Shown here: positions 9,005 to 17,776 of the stretch, in pieces
Position numbering within the stretch: the first letter of the stretch is position 1
How the letters are laid out: the number at the start of each line of letters is the position of its first letter
Translations under genes and position numbers: made by a program
The notes under the pieces: model-generated
Databases searched by the model: none
Told to the model about the DNA's origin: nothing
What the model saw: the letters and a program-made list of their open reading frames with translations, nothing else
DNA from: Roseiconus nitratireducens
GTDB taxonomy: Bacteria; Planctomycetota; Planctomycetia; Pirellulales; Pirellulaceae
Length of the DNA stretch: 64,000 nucleotides
NCBI RefSeq assembly: GCF_008629675.1
Contig: NZ_VWOX01000011.1
Location: 248,001-312,000 of the forward strand
Direction of reading: 5' to 3'

Positions 9005-9484
9005 TCAACCGGTTGCGAACTGATTGTCGTCGGCTTCCTGCAACAGCTGCGAGATGTCGTCGGCCGATTTACTCTGCTTGAGGAATCGGCAGAAGGTTTC
9101 GTCGCGCAGCTGCCGCGAGATGTTCTCCAGGGCGCGCAGGTGATCGCCGGGCCGCTCGGGCGGGCTGATCAACAGGAAGAACAGCTGCACGCGTTCCCCG
9201 TCAAGCGAATCGAAATCGACGCCCTCTTCGCTGACGCCGACGGTGCCGACAAGCTTCTGGACGCTGGGGTGCTTGGTGTGAGGAACCGCGACGCCTCGAC
9301 CGATCCCGGTCGAACCGAGCTCTTCGCGTTTCATAATGGCCGCGATGATGTCATCGCGCTGTTCGGAATCGATTTCGCCCGAATCCAGCAGACTTTGGAC
9401 AAGCTCTTCGATCGCTTGTTCCTTGGTCATCGCCTGGAGTTCGGCTTTGATCGATTTGGTGCTGATGAAATCTGCAAACTTCAT
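9005..9484 (-). CDS. ptsN: PTS IIA component, PtsN/fructose type
   Basis: A 159-residue cytoplasmic IIA domain. The phospho-accepting His69 is in GRGVAVPHTKHP and the fold-typical REELGSTGIG lies just before it. It stands alone, without IIB or IIC, which fits the nitrogen-PTS type (IIANtr) that regulates rather than transports. Gene order hpf-ptsN-ptsH-ptsI on one strand resembles the rpoN-linked hpf/ptsN cluster of proteobacteria, although rpoN and rapZ are not present here. Confidence 0.93.
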   Translation of the reverse strand: MKFADFISTKSIKAELQAMTKEQAIEELVQSLLDSGEIDSEQRDDIIAAIMKREELGSTGIGRGVAVPHTKHPSVQKLVGTVGVSEEGVDFDSLDGERVQLFFLLISPPERPGDHLRALENISRQLRDETFCRFLKQSKSADDISQLLQEADDNQFATG

Positions 9485-9541
9485 GGGGGTGTGAATTCTA
9501 GTAAGTGTGTCGACCGGCCGGCGAGCAACAGCCCGTGCCGT

Positions 9542-9880
9542 CTACTCGTCGCCCGTCGGGGTTTCAATGTGTTTGTGTCCGGTGGCGCGATGCCCCGTCT
9601 TCTTTTGCTTGATCCGCCGCAACTGTTGCTCCACCTTGGGAATCGCCATGTCCATCGCCGCGATCACGGTGTTGGACTCGGCCGTTGCGACGCATCCGTC
9701 GGCATGTTCCATGGAAACCTGAATTTCCACAACAGGCTTTTCGGTGTGCTCCAAATCGACCGTCACCTCGATCGCGTTGACCCGATCATAAAGACGGCGC
9801 AATTTGACCGCCTTTTCCTCGATCAACTCCTGATCACCCGGCTGAAGGCTGCCGTGACGAGCCGAAACGCTTACCTGCAT
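9542..9880 (-). CDS. hpf: Ribosome hibernation-promoting factor / RaiA-family protein
   Basis: A 112-residue protein that by family binds the 30S decoding region and stabilises inactive ribosomes. It starts MQVSVSARHGSLQPGDQE, and its beta-alpha-beta pattern (LRRLYDRVNAIEVTVDLEH, then VEIQVSMEH) matches HPF/YfiA. The start at 9880 is chosen over the longer frame because the family begins at MQV/MNI. The C-terminal tail is basic (RRIKQKKTGHRATGHKH) and lacks the long-HPF dimerisation domain. It is the first gene of the hpf-ptsN-ptsH-ptsI group, 57 bases before ptsN. Confidence 0.93.
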   Translation of the reverse strand: MQVSVSARHGSLQPGDQELIEEKAVKLRRLYDRVNAIEVTVDLEHTEKPVVEIQVSMEHADGCVATAESNTVIAAMDMAIPKVEQQLRRIKQKKTGHRATGHKHIETPTGDE

Positions 9881-10385
9881 CGTTGATGTTCTCCCATCGG
9901 TGAAAATCGCACCCCCGCGTCGCCAACGCCCGGATCCGATTTGGTAGTAACGCTCGGGCTTTGCGTCGACCCAGTGGCCCACGCAGACGTCCCGGGAGCG
10001 TCCATCGCCGCCTTGATTCAACTGCCCATTTTGGTCGCAAAACGAAGCCGCGGTGCGGACAATCGGCCGATTTTCCAAACCGCGTTGATTCGCGGGGTGT
10101 CCATGTGAAACCGCAAGCATACGCGACAGACCCGTCCGCGGGTAGCGATCATTTTCCCAGTTACCACCTTTGGGTGGTTTCCAGTCGTCCGAATCCGTTC
10201 TCCACCGCCACCGGGCCGCAATCGCAACGGCGCGCCGACGCCCCCGACGACGGGAGTGGCCAATCCGTGCGGTTGTTGCTAAGTTACGGGGCCTTGGTCG
10301 TCCTCACGGCGGCGGCGGCCCACCGGGCTCGCTGCCGTGACACCGGTATTTCCCATCCCTTCCCCCTTGTAGCCCCTGACCATCC
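9881..10385. other. Divergent intergenic region between hpf and a Lys-rich gene
   Basis: About 505 bases with no convincing gene on either strand. It must hold the promoters for the leftward hpf-ptsN-ptsH group and for the rightward gene at 10386. I could not pick a confident -35/-10 pair or a sigma-54 site (GG-N10-GC with the usual context) by eye. Confidence 0.4.
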
Positions 10386-10667
10386 ATGGCCCGTAAGGTC
10401 GTCAGCCGAGCCGAGAAAGCCGCTGAAGCGGAAGCCGCCGAAAAGGCACTCGCATCGAAAAAGAAGAAATCCGGCAAGCGAAGCAAGGCGACCGAAAACG
10501 TCCGCATGCGGTTGTACTGGGGTGTCTTCAGCCAGAACCTGAAACGGGTCGCGGTGTTCGATTTCGACAAGAAGGGTGAGGCCGACAAGCGGGCCAAAGA
10601 GCTCAGCAAGGGCGGTAAGTCGCCGCACTTTGTGCAGAAGGTCAAAGAAGAAATCAAGATCGAGTAA
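10386..10667 (+). CDS. Small Lys-rich protein of unknown function
   Basis: A 93-residue soluble basic protein. The N-terminal half is an Ala/Glu/Lys helix (RAEKAAEAEAAEKALASKKKK), followed by a compact part (NVRMRLYWGVFSQNLKRVAVF) with alternating hydrophobic residues and a final KAKELSKGG...FVQKVKEEI helix. Codon use is clean and it ends 11 bases before the esterase gene, so it is a real gene and probably co-transcribed with it. No signal peptide or metal motif. The composition would suit nucleic-acid or ribosome binding, but this is speculation; I do not recognise the family. Confidence 0.8.
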   Translation: MARKVVSRAEKAAEAEAAEKALASKKKKSGKRSKATENVRMRLYWGVFSQNLKRVAVFDFDKKGEADKRAKELSKGGKSPHFVQKVKEEIKIE

Positions 10668-10678
10668 GGGGCGCAGCG

Positions 10679-11569
10679 ATGTCCGCTGGCTTTCCCCGCC
10701 AACACGTCCCGGCCCGATCCGTCGCGTGGTGCCTGTGGGGGCTGCTGATTGCCGGCGGCTTCCCTCAATCTTCTGTCTGGATGACGGTCGCCCACAGCCA
10801 GGAACCAGACACCGTCCAGCCGCGTCCCTCGCCCGCCGACGTGCAGCGATTGTTCGGCAAACAGGTCTTTCAAGGCGAATCCGGCGCGACCCTGCCATAC
10901 CGACTGCTGGCACCCCCACCGACCTCCGATTCGGACGTCGACCGTCGGTATCCCCTGGTGTTGTTTCTGCACGGCGCCGGTGAACGGGGCCAGGACAATG
11001 AACGTCAACTGGTCCACGCCGCGGCCGAGTTCGCCCGGCCCGAGCGACGCCAGGCCTACCCGGCCTACGTGGTGTTCCCCCAATGTCCCAAAGAGACAAA
11101 GTGGGTGCTGTCACCCTGGGAGAAACAGGACGGCACCGGGACGTTTCCCGAACAACCGTCGGAACCGCTGGCCCTGGCTTTGGAACTGGTCACATCGCTG
11201 CAACGGACGTTGCCCATCGACGACGACCGGGTTTATGTGACCGGCCTTTCGATGGGTGGCTACGGCAGCTGGTATGCCGCGGGACACTCCCCGGATCGGT
11301 TTGCCGCCATGCTGGCGGTCTGCGGTGGCGGTGATCCCGAGTGGGCGGGTCGGTATCAAGGCGTCTCGGTGTGGGCGTTCCATGGCGATGCGGATCCCAC
11401 CGTCCCGGTCCAACGCAGCCGACAAATGATTTCGGCGCTCGCCCTGGCCGGGCACCAGCCGGAATTGCGTTACGTCGAGTACCCGGGGGTTGGCCACGAT
11501 AGCTGGACGCGAACCTACGCTCGACAGGACGTATTTGCATGGCTCTTTAGCAAACGCCGCTCGCAGTGA
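10679..11569 (+). CDS. Secreted alpha/beta-hydrolase (carboxylesterase / peptidase-like)
   Basis: A 296-residue protein with a hydrophobic N-terminal segment (SVAWCLWGLLIAGGF) consistent with a signal peptide. The alpha/beta-hydrolase core has the oxyanion region LVLFLHGAGERG, nucleophile GLSMGGYGSW, acid in DADPTVP and the His in PGVGHDSW, all in order. This architecture matches the planctomycete 'prolyl oligopeptidase/phospholipase-carboxylesterase' group that often acts on acylated glycans. The substrate is not known. Its stop codon overlaps the GTG start of the agmatine deiminase-like gene. Confidence 0.87.
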   Translation: MSAGFPRQHVPARSVAWCLWGLLIAGGFPQSSVWMTVAHSQEPDTVQPRPSPADVQRLFGKQVFQGESGATLPYRLLAPPPTSDSDVDRRYPLVLFLHGAGERGQDNERQLVHAAAEFARPERRQAYPAYVVFPQCPKETKWVLSPWEKQDGTGTFPEQPSEPLALALELVTSLQRTLPIDDDRVYVTGLSMGGYGSWYAAGHSPDRFAAMLAVCGGGDPEWAGRYQGVSVWAFHGDADPTVPVQRSRQMISALALAGHQPELRYVEYPGVGHDSWTRTYARQDVFAWLFSKRRSQ

Positions 11570-12672
11570 GCTTTTCAGCGGTGGATTCCCCAAACCAGAA
11601 TGCTGTGACCGAAGGCAAGCTCCCTGCTCGCCGCGTGCCCGCCGAATGGGAACCCCAGCGCGCCGTCTGGATCGCCTGGCCACACAGCCTGGAGACTTGG
11701 CCCGGGCATTTCGATCCGATCCCCGACGTGTTCCGACGCTTCATCAACGCCATCGCGCAGTCGCTGCCGGTGCACGTCATCGGGCCGTCCGAATACCGGT
11801 CCGTCGCGAGAATCGAGCAGCTCCCCAACGTGCGTTGGTTCGACGTCCCCACCAACGACTCCTGGATCCGGGACTACGGCCCGACGTTCGTGTTCGGTGA
11901 CCCGGGGGCAACGTCCGACGGTGACGACCTGGCGATCGATTGGCGGTTCAACGCTTGGGGCGGCAAGTACCCGCCCTGGGACGATGATGACCAGGCAACC
12001 AAGTCGGTCATCGAACTGGCCGGTTGGCGTGGCGTCGAGGGCGGGCTGTGCCTGGAGGGCGGCGCGTTGGAATGGGACGGGACCGGGCGTCTGCTGACCA
12101 CCACCGACTGCCTGGTGACCCCGACGCGGAACCCCGGCTGGAGCAAGCAGCAGATCGCCGATCGTCTTGCGGACTTGACCGGCACGCGAGAAATCGTGTG
12201 GGTCGATGGAGGCGGATTGGTCGGTGACGATACCGACGGTCACATCGACCAGTTGGCTCGTTTTGTCGACCCGCAGAACGTCGTCGTCGCCGTCTGCGAG
12301 GATCCCGAAGACCCCAACCATGACGGGCTGTGGGCCAACCATCGGTTGCTGCAGCAATGGGGCCAGACCACGTCGCCCCGCGTTGCGGTCCACCCGCTAC
12401 CGATTCCGCCACCGCGATCGGTCGATTCGACCCGCGTTCCAGAAAGCTACTGCAACTTCCTGCGGCTCGGCCCCGAGCGTTTGCTGGTTCCCAGCTTTGG
12501 AAACCGTCGGTCCGATCAGGCCGCGGTCGGCCTGTTGACCGATCTGGCACAGCAGGCGACTCCCGGGGTCCAAGTCACCACGGTCGACAGCCGCGATCTG
12601 GTCTGGGGCCTGGGGGCGTTGCATTGCGCCAGTCTGAATGAACCGCTGAGGTCCACCGCGACCGGTGGATGA
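11566..12672 (+). CDS. aguA: Agmatine deiminase / peptidyl-arginine deiminase family protein
   Basis: Guanidino-group modifying enzyme of the pentein fold. It probably converts agmatine to N-carbamoylputrescine in polyamine synthesis. Motifs in order: PAEWEPQRAVWIAWPH at the N-terminus, NDSWIRDYGPTFV, LEGGALEWDGTGRLL, DTDGHIDQLARFV, and the nucleophile Cys354 in GLGALHCAS. The 368-residue length is normal. The start is GTG at 11566, giving a GTGA overlap with the esterase stop, so the two are translationally coupled. The exact substrate is inferred from the family. Confidence 0.92.
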   Translation: MSFSAVDSPNQNAVTEGKLPARRVPAEWEPQRAVWIAWPHSLETWPGHFDPIPDVFRRFINAIAQSLPVHVIGPSEYRSVARIEQLPNVRWFDVPTNDSWIRDYGPTFVFGDPGATSDGDDLAIDWRFNAWGGKYPPWDDDDQATKSVIELAGWRGVEGGLCLEGGALEWDGTGRLLTTTDCLVTPTRNPGWSKQQIADRLADLTGTREIVWVDGGGLVGDDTDGHIDQLARFVDPQNVVVAVCEDPEDPNHDGLWANHRLLQQWGQTTSPRVAVHPLPIPPPRSVDSTRVPESYCNFLRLGPERLLVPSFGNRRSDQAAVGLLTDLAQQATPGVQVTTVDSRDLVWGLGALHCASLNEPLRSTATGG

Positions 12673-12857
12673 CAAACGACTGTTTTCGGTGGTGGCGGTG
12701 GAGCTAACAAAACGGCGGAGCGGCGACCGCGATAACCAACGTCCCCGCCGATCTGAATTGACGCCCGACGGCTCGATTGCCTAGATACAAAAGCCGGTCT
12801 GTTCCCGGTTCTCACCCCCGGCCTGTCATGTCGGCATGGATTGCTAGCGTTCATTCG

Positions 12858-15509
12858 ATGCGAAATCGCCGCGTGCTCGTCGGCATCCTGGCGATCTTTG
12901 TCATCAGCGTGCTGCCGTCGTGGACGGCGCTCGGGCAACGTCCGGCGGGTCCGTCGCGTCCGGCGGCCGATGACGAGATCGTGGAACTGAACCTTTCGGG
13001 CACCGTCAAAGTCACCACCTTGCTGGACTTGATGAGCCAGCAGTTGGACGTCCGCTTTTTGCACGGCACGGACGTCGCACGGCGTGAGGTGACCGTCTAC
13101 ACCCCCGCGCGGCTGCCAAAGAAGGTGCTGCCCACGTTGCTGGGCAGCCTGCTGCGGGAAGCCAAACTGGCGGTGGTCGATTCCGAAGTCGCCGGATGGA
13201 AACGCGTGGTGGACATCGGGGAGATCGTCAGCAATGCCCCGGCCGGCGAAGCCGCGGAGATCTCTCGACGCAACGGTCCGGCTGCGGCTGTGACCCAGGT
13301 CATCCCGGTCAAGTTCGTTGACGTGACGACGGCCTCGACCTCACTGCAACCGTTCCTCGATCGCGACGGATCGAACATCGTCGCGCTGCCGGACCAAAAC
13401 CTGTTGATCATCAGCGGCTACGCGGCGGAGGTGCAGCAAGTCGTTGACTTGTTGGCAATGATCGATCGCCCGGATGAAAAGGGCGTGATCGAGTTCTATC
13501 AGGCAAGACAGCGTCCGCCGGAGATGCTGATCGAACAGTATCAATCGATTCAACAAGACGACGCCGCAAAGAACGCGGCAAAGAAGTCGACCGGGATTCA
13601 ATTAATGGTCGACAAGACCGGTCGCCGCGTGGTGGTCGCCGGCCGCAAGGAGCTTGTCGACGGAGCCTTGGAAACACTCCGCAAGCTGGACTCCGGCAGC
13701 CGCTTCCTGACGCGAGTGTATCGCTTGGAATACATCGGCGCGGCGCGACTGGACCATTTGATCGGCGGCTTCATCGAAACCGGCGGCGAGCAGGATGCAA
13801 GCGCTGTCGAAACCACGATCGACGAAGAAGGAAACCTGTTGGTCGTGCGGGCGGGTGCCGAAACGCACCGTCAGATCGAATTGCTGATCGAGGAGCTGGA
13901 TCAACCGGTCGATTCCGAGGCCAGCCCGATTCGTTTTTACAAACTCAAGAACGCCACAGCGATTGAAGTGCTGTACTCCCTGCTGGCGCTCCAACAGGCC
14001 GCCGGCAGCGGCGTCACCCAGGCCGGCGGACTGATGCCCGGCGCCTTCGGCACGCTGGATGGAATGAACGTTGGCGGCATCGTCCCGATGGGTTTCGCAG
14101 GCGGCGCCAATGCTTTCGGGGCCGCCGGTGATTCCGGCGTCGTCGACTTGCCGTTGGCAGGCCGCCCGATGATCGCGGGCGGTTCGCGATTGGGCGAGCA
14201 ACTCCGCGAAGGCAACATGACACCGATGCGTCGCGAAAATCAAAACGCGGCGTTGGGCCCCTTGGTCGGTGCCGGTGTGGATCCACGCTCGGCCGGCTTT
14301 GCTGGCGGATTCGCCGGGGCGGGATTCGCAGGGCCCGGATACGGTGGATTCGGTGGCTACGGCGGGGCGACCGGTGCCGGCGTCGCAATGCTTCCGGGCG
14401 GAGCGAGGATTTCCGCGGACGTCGCCACGAACAGCCTGATCGTGTTCGCACCGTCCAACGTCCAATCACTGTACGAGAAACTGATCCGATCATTGGACCA
14501 GCGGCGGCCCCAAGTGCTGATCGAAGCCGACATCATTGCCATCGATACCAGCGACAATTTCTCGTTGGGCGTGGAAGTCTCCATCGGCGACCGGGAGGGT
14601 TCCACAAAACTGTTCAAATTCACCTCGTTCGGTCTCAGCGAAGTCGACCCGGTCAACGGCGCGCTGACGATCAACCCGGCGCTCGGATTCAACGGAGTGC
14701 TGGTCGATCCCGAGATCGCCGATGTGATCGTCCAGGCACTCAGCCGACATCGCCGAGGGCGTGTGCTGTCCTCGCCCAAGATCCTGGTCAACGACAACCA
14801 GACCGGATCATTGGAAAGCGTTGCCAGTGTGCCGTTTCAAAGTGTCAACGCGGCCGACACCATCGCCACGACCAGCCTGGGTGGCAACCAACAGGCGGGT
14901 ACCATCATCCAGGTGACCCCGCACATCAACGAAGACGATCACTTGCAGCTGGAATTCGATGTGGAATTCAGCACGTTCGTGGGTTCCGGATCCGATGCCC
15001 TGCCACCACCCCGCCAGATCGATCGGGTGGGAAGCGTGGTCACGATTCCCGATGGCAAGACGGTGGTCGTCGGCGGATTGAAGCGGACCAACGACGGAAA
15101 GTCTTTCACCGGCGTGCCGTGGCTGGAGAAAATCCCGATCGTTCGCGATCTGACCAGCCTGCAGACCGGCGAGCAATCCACCACGTCGTTTTTCTTGTTC
15201 ATCCGTCCAAAAATTCTGCGCGATTCGCGTTTTCGCGACCTGCAATTCCTATCTGATCTGGAAACCCATGACGCGCAGTTTCCGGCGGACTACCCGGTCA
15301 GCGGACCGCTGCTGATCCCCTGCCCCGACCCCTCGGCCACGACACCCCGTGGCGGACAGGCGTTCGATCCGTCGACCGGATGGCAAGCCGATCCTCACCC
15401 CGCGGCCGGCCGAAATGCCTGGCAGGTACTGCCCCAAGGCGAGATCCAGGGACATCCGGAACTGATCCATCCGGCCGAGATTGCCGAAGAACCGCCGGCG
15501 TGGCCCTGA
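12858..15509 (+). CDS. gspD: Type II secretion secretin (GspD-like)
   Basis: Outer-membrane channel subunit of about 883 residues. The start at 12858 gives a signal peptide (MRNRRVLVGILAIFVISVL...). Repeated N-domains follow (QVIPVKFVDVTTASTSLQPF, FLTRVYRLEYIGAARL, RFYKLKNATAIEVLYSLL). A Gly-rich insertion at about residues 380-510 (GGFAGAGFAGPGYGGFGGY) interrupts the N3-like region. The secretin domain follows, with VPFQSV, TIIQVTPHIN and DGKTVVVGGLKR. The type II operon at 22466-30809 lacks a secretin, so this is its likely partner. In-frame TTG and ATG starts exist at 12777 and 12828. Confidence 0.92.
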   Translation: MRNRRVLVGILAIFVISVLPSWTALGQRPAGPSRPAADDEIVELNLSGTVKVTTLLDLMSQQLDVRFLHGTDVARREVTVYTPARLPKKVLPTLLGSLLREAKLAVVDSEVAGWKRVVDIGEIVSNAPAGEAAEISRRNGPAAAVTQVIPVKFVDVTTASTSLQPFLDRDGSNIVALPDQNLLIISGYAAEVQQVVDLLAMIDRPDEKGVIEFYQARQRPPEMLIEQYQSIQQDDAAKNAAKKSTGIQLMVDKTGRRVVVAGRKELVDGALETLRKLDSGSRFLTRVYRLEYIGAARLDHLIGGFIETGGEQDASAVETTIDEEGNLLVVRAGAETHRQIELLIEELDQPVDSEASPIRFYKLKNATAIEVLYSLLALQQAAGSGVTQAGGLMPGAFGTLDGMNVGGIVPMGFAGGANAFGAAGDSGVVDLPLAGRPMIAGGSRLGEQLREGNMTPMRRENQNAALGPLVGAGVDPRSAGFAGGFAGAGFAGPGYGGFGGYGGATGAGVAMLPGGARISADVATNSLIVFAPSNVQSLYEKLIRSLDQRRPQVLIEADIIAIDTSDNFSLGVEVSIGDREGSTKLFKFTSFGLSEVDPVNGALTINPALGFNGVLVDPEIADVIVQALSRHRRGRVLSSPKILVNDNQTGSLESVASVPFQSVNAADTIATTSLGGNQQAGTIIQVTPHINEDDHLQLEFDVEFSTFVGSGSDALPPPRQIDRVGSVVTIPDGKTVVVGGLKRTNDGKSFTGVPWLEKIPIVRDLTSLQTGEQSTTSFFLFIRPKILRDSRFRDLQFLSDLETHDAQFPADYPVSGPLLIPCPDPSATTPRGGQAFDPSTGWQADPHPAAGRNAWQVLPQGEIQGHPELIHPAEIAEEPPAWP

Positions 15510-15630
15510 ATCGGACGGAAGCGTCCAGATTGGGATCGGGCTTGCGGCGGCGTCACGGGAGACAAGCTTGTGATAGGATGCGAGGCGAGCGATCCGCACC
15601 ACCACCTGCCTTGCCTCCCTCGATCGAGTT

Positions 15631-16629
15631 TTGGTTTTGCTACAAAAGTCTTTCGTCCCGAGATTGATCGTCGCGACGCTGATCGTGGCGACATGGTGCG
15701 GCATTCAATCCTTCGCAAGGGATGCCAAGCCGAATCCATCACGGGAAAACATTTCCGATCCGGCGCGGATCGACAGCGAACACTTGCCCAATCCAGTGCA
15801 ACTCTCCCCGAAGGTCATCTCCGGCGGCCTTCCCGACGGCGACGCTGCATTCAAAGAACTTGCCGACCGCGGGATCAAAACGATCATCAGCGTTGACGGC
15901 GCGACGCCCGATGTCGACGCTGCGGCAAAGTATGGTTTGCGTTACGTCCATCTTCCGCACGGCTATGACGGCATCCCGAGTTCACGCGTCACGGAATTGG
16001 CGAAAGCCGTTCGTGATTTGGAAGGGCCGATCTACATTCATTGTCACCACGGCAAACATCGCAGCCCGGCCGCGGCGGCGGTGGCTTGCGTCGCCGCCGG
16101 CCTGCTTCCTGAAGGCAAGGCCGAAGCTGTTTTGAAACTTGCCGGCACGGATCCCCATTACCGCGGTCTGTACCGTTCGGCATGCCAGGTGAAACCCTTG
16201 GATGCCGGGGTGCTGGATCGTTTGGACGTCCAGTTTCAACCGGTGGTGCAAGTGCCACCGATGGCGGAAGCCATGGTCGAATTGGGTCACACGCACGACC
16301 ACCTGAAACAGATCGCCGCTGCCGACTGGCAGACGCCGGAAAATCACCCTGACTTGGATCCGGCCCATGAAGCGTTGATGTTGCAGGAACACTTCACCGA
16401 ATTGCTTCGCACCGACGACGTCGCCCGACAACCGGACGATTTTCGCCGCTGGTTGATGGAATCGGAAACGGCCGCGAAATCGATGGTCCAAACGCTTCGT
16501 CAAATGGAAACCGACTCGGCCGATCCGACGATCCCGGATTCCCTGGTTCGAGCCGCCAGCCAGATCGGAAGCAACTGCAAAGCCTGCCACGCCAAATACC
16601 GCGACGCTCCCAGAGCGGATCGCCGGTAG
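15631..16629 (+). CDS. Secreted dual-specificity phosphatase-like protein fused to a cytochrome c'-like domain
   Basis: A 332-residue protein with a TTG start, an N-terminal hydrophobic segment (RLIVATLIVATWCGI) and two modules. Residues about 55-185 are a cysteine-phosphatase fold: the P-loop HCHHGKHRSP gives C-x5-R (Cys138, Arg144), and the upstream DGATPDVDAAAKYGLRYVHL suits DSP-like enzymes. Residues about 215-325 are mainly helical and end in NCKACHAKYR, a CxxCH haem-c site (316-320) placed near the C-terminus as in cytochrome c'. No Asp general-acid loop of classical type is obvious. The combination suggests a periplasmic redox-linked phosphatase; the function is unproven. Confidence 0.83.
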   Translation: MVLLQKSFVPRLIVATLIVATWCGIQSFARDAKPNPSRENISDPARIDSEHLPNPVQLSPKVISGGLPDGDAAFKELADRGIKTIISVDGATPDVDAAAKYGLRYVHLPHGYDGIPSSRVTELAKAVRDLEGPIYIHCHHGKHRSPAAAAVACVAAGLLPEGKAEAVLKLAGTDPHYRGLYRSACQVKPLDAGVLDRLDVQFQPVVQVPPMAEAMVELGHTHDHLKQIAAADWQTPENHPDLDPAHEALMLQEHFTELLRTDDVARQPDDFRRWLMESETAAKSMVQTLRQMETDSADPTIPDSLVRAASQIGSNCKACHAKYRDAPRADRR

Positions 16630-16833
16630 CTGGCCGCGCCGCAATGGCGACCCGCTGGAACATGCCCTACTGACCCCTCTGCCACGGATCGACTGATCCG
16701 AAAGGCGACCAAGCTCCGTCACCAGGTAGGTCCGGACGGTAGAATGACCTCCCCGCCGGCGCCGCGACAGCTTTCGGCGATGCGGCCATCGCTTTTCGCG
16801 CCAACACCGCTTTCCATCCCAACGGACCCCATC

Positions 16834-17751
16834 GTGAAATCATTCCCATCCGCTTTCGCGACCGCCATGATGCTGTGTGCCACGACGCTGGTGCAGGCAC
16901 AGCAGTCGTCGTCTGGGTCGGCAGAAAAACCTTCCTTGGATGAACGCTACGAACAATTGCTGGAAGAGCGCCCCCGCGTCAAGCAGATGATTGAAAGCGG
17001 TCAGATGACCAAGGAACAGGTCTTACAGCGCCTGAAGCAAGAGCCCGACATGCGGGCCTCCGACGCGCCGCGGCAACGTCGAAACGAACGTCCGTTGAAG
17101 GTAGAAGATCCGGCCGGTTTCGACGAAACGCGTGACAAAGACGTGTTCTCCGGCCCGCAGCCGGGCGAAGCATTGCCACCTCTGACGGCTCAGGGCATGC
17201 GTGGCGATCGGCAGGGAAAACCTTTCGACCCGGTAGCGACCGCTAAGGGCGAACCGCTGGTATTGATTTTCCAAGATGACAATCCGCCGGGGCTGCGCGG
17301 TTTGCTGCAATTCAACCGGGTGTTGTCCACCATCGCGGAGAAGTCCGATCAACCGCTGCACACCGTGTCCGTGTTCCTGGGTGATGACGCCAATCAACTG
17401 ACGACCCTGATCAAACGCGTGATGGTGTACTTGCCCGAATCCTACCAGGTTGGGATATCACCGGACGGTCGCGACGGGCCCGGTGCCTACGGATTGAATC
17501 GCAACGTGGCCATGACGATTCTGATGGCAAAAGATGGCAAGGTCGTGCACAACTTTGTCTTTCCGCAGTCGATGCTGTATCCGGACCCGCACGTCCTGGG
17601 TGGATTGGCAGACTTGATCGGCGAAGACCGCGAACAGTTGCAGGCGTGGCTGAATGATGCCAAGCGGCCGTCCCGACCGGCACGACCATCGGCCTCGCAA
17701 ATGCGTGACAACGGCGGCCCGCAATCGTCGGCAACCGAACCCGTCAAGTGA
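16834..17751 (+). CDS. Secreted thioredoxin-fold-like protein
   Basis: A 305-residue protein if the GTG at 16834 is used, which gives a proper signal peptide (MKSFPSAFATAMMLCATTLVQAQ). An ATG at 16744 is also in frame. The middle part (PLVLIFQDDNPPGLRGLLQF... LHTVSVFLGDD... NVAMTILMAKDGKVVHNFVF) has the beta-alpha pattern of thioredoxin-like proteins, but no CxxC is present, so it is not an active disulphide reductase. A charged helical linker precedes it. It is 25 bases upstream of the DUF1549 gene and heads that operon. Confidence 0.7.
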   Translation: MKSFPSAFATAMMLCATTLVQAQQSSSGSAEKPSLDERYEQLLEERPRVKQMIESGQMTKEQVLQRLKQEPDMRASDAPRQRRNERPLKVEDPAGFDETRDKDVFSGPQPGEALPPLTAQGMRGDRQGKPFDPVATAKGEPLVLIFQDDNPPGLRGLLQFNRVLSTIAEKSDQPLHTVSVFLGDDANQLTTLIKRVMVYLPESYQVGISPDGRDGPGAYGLNRNVAMTILMAKDGKVVHNFVFPQSMLYPDPHVLGGLADLIGEDREQLQAWLNDAKRPSRPARPSASQMRDNGGPQSSATEPVK

Positions 17752-17776
17752 ATTCCGCCCGCCCCAACCTTTGACC

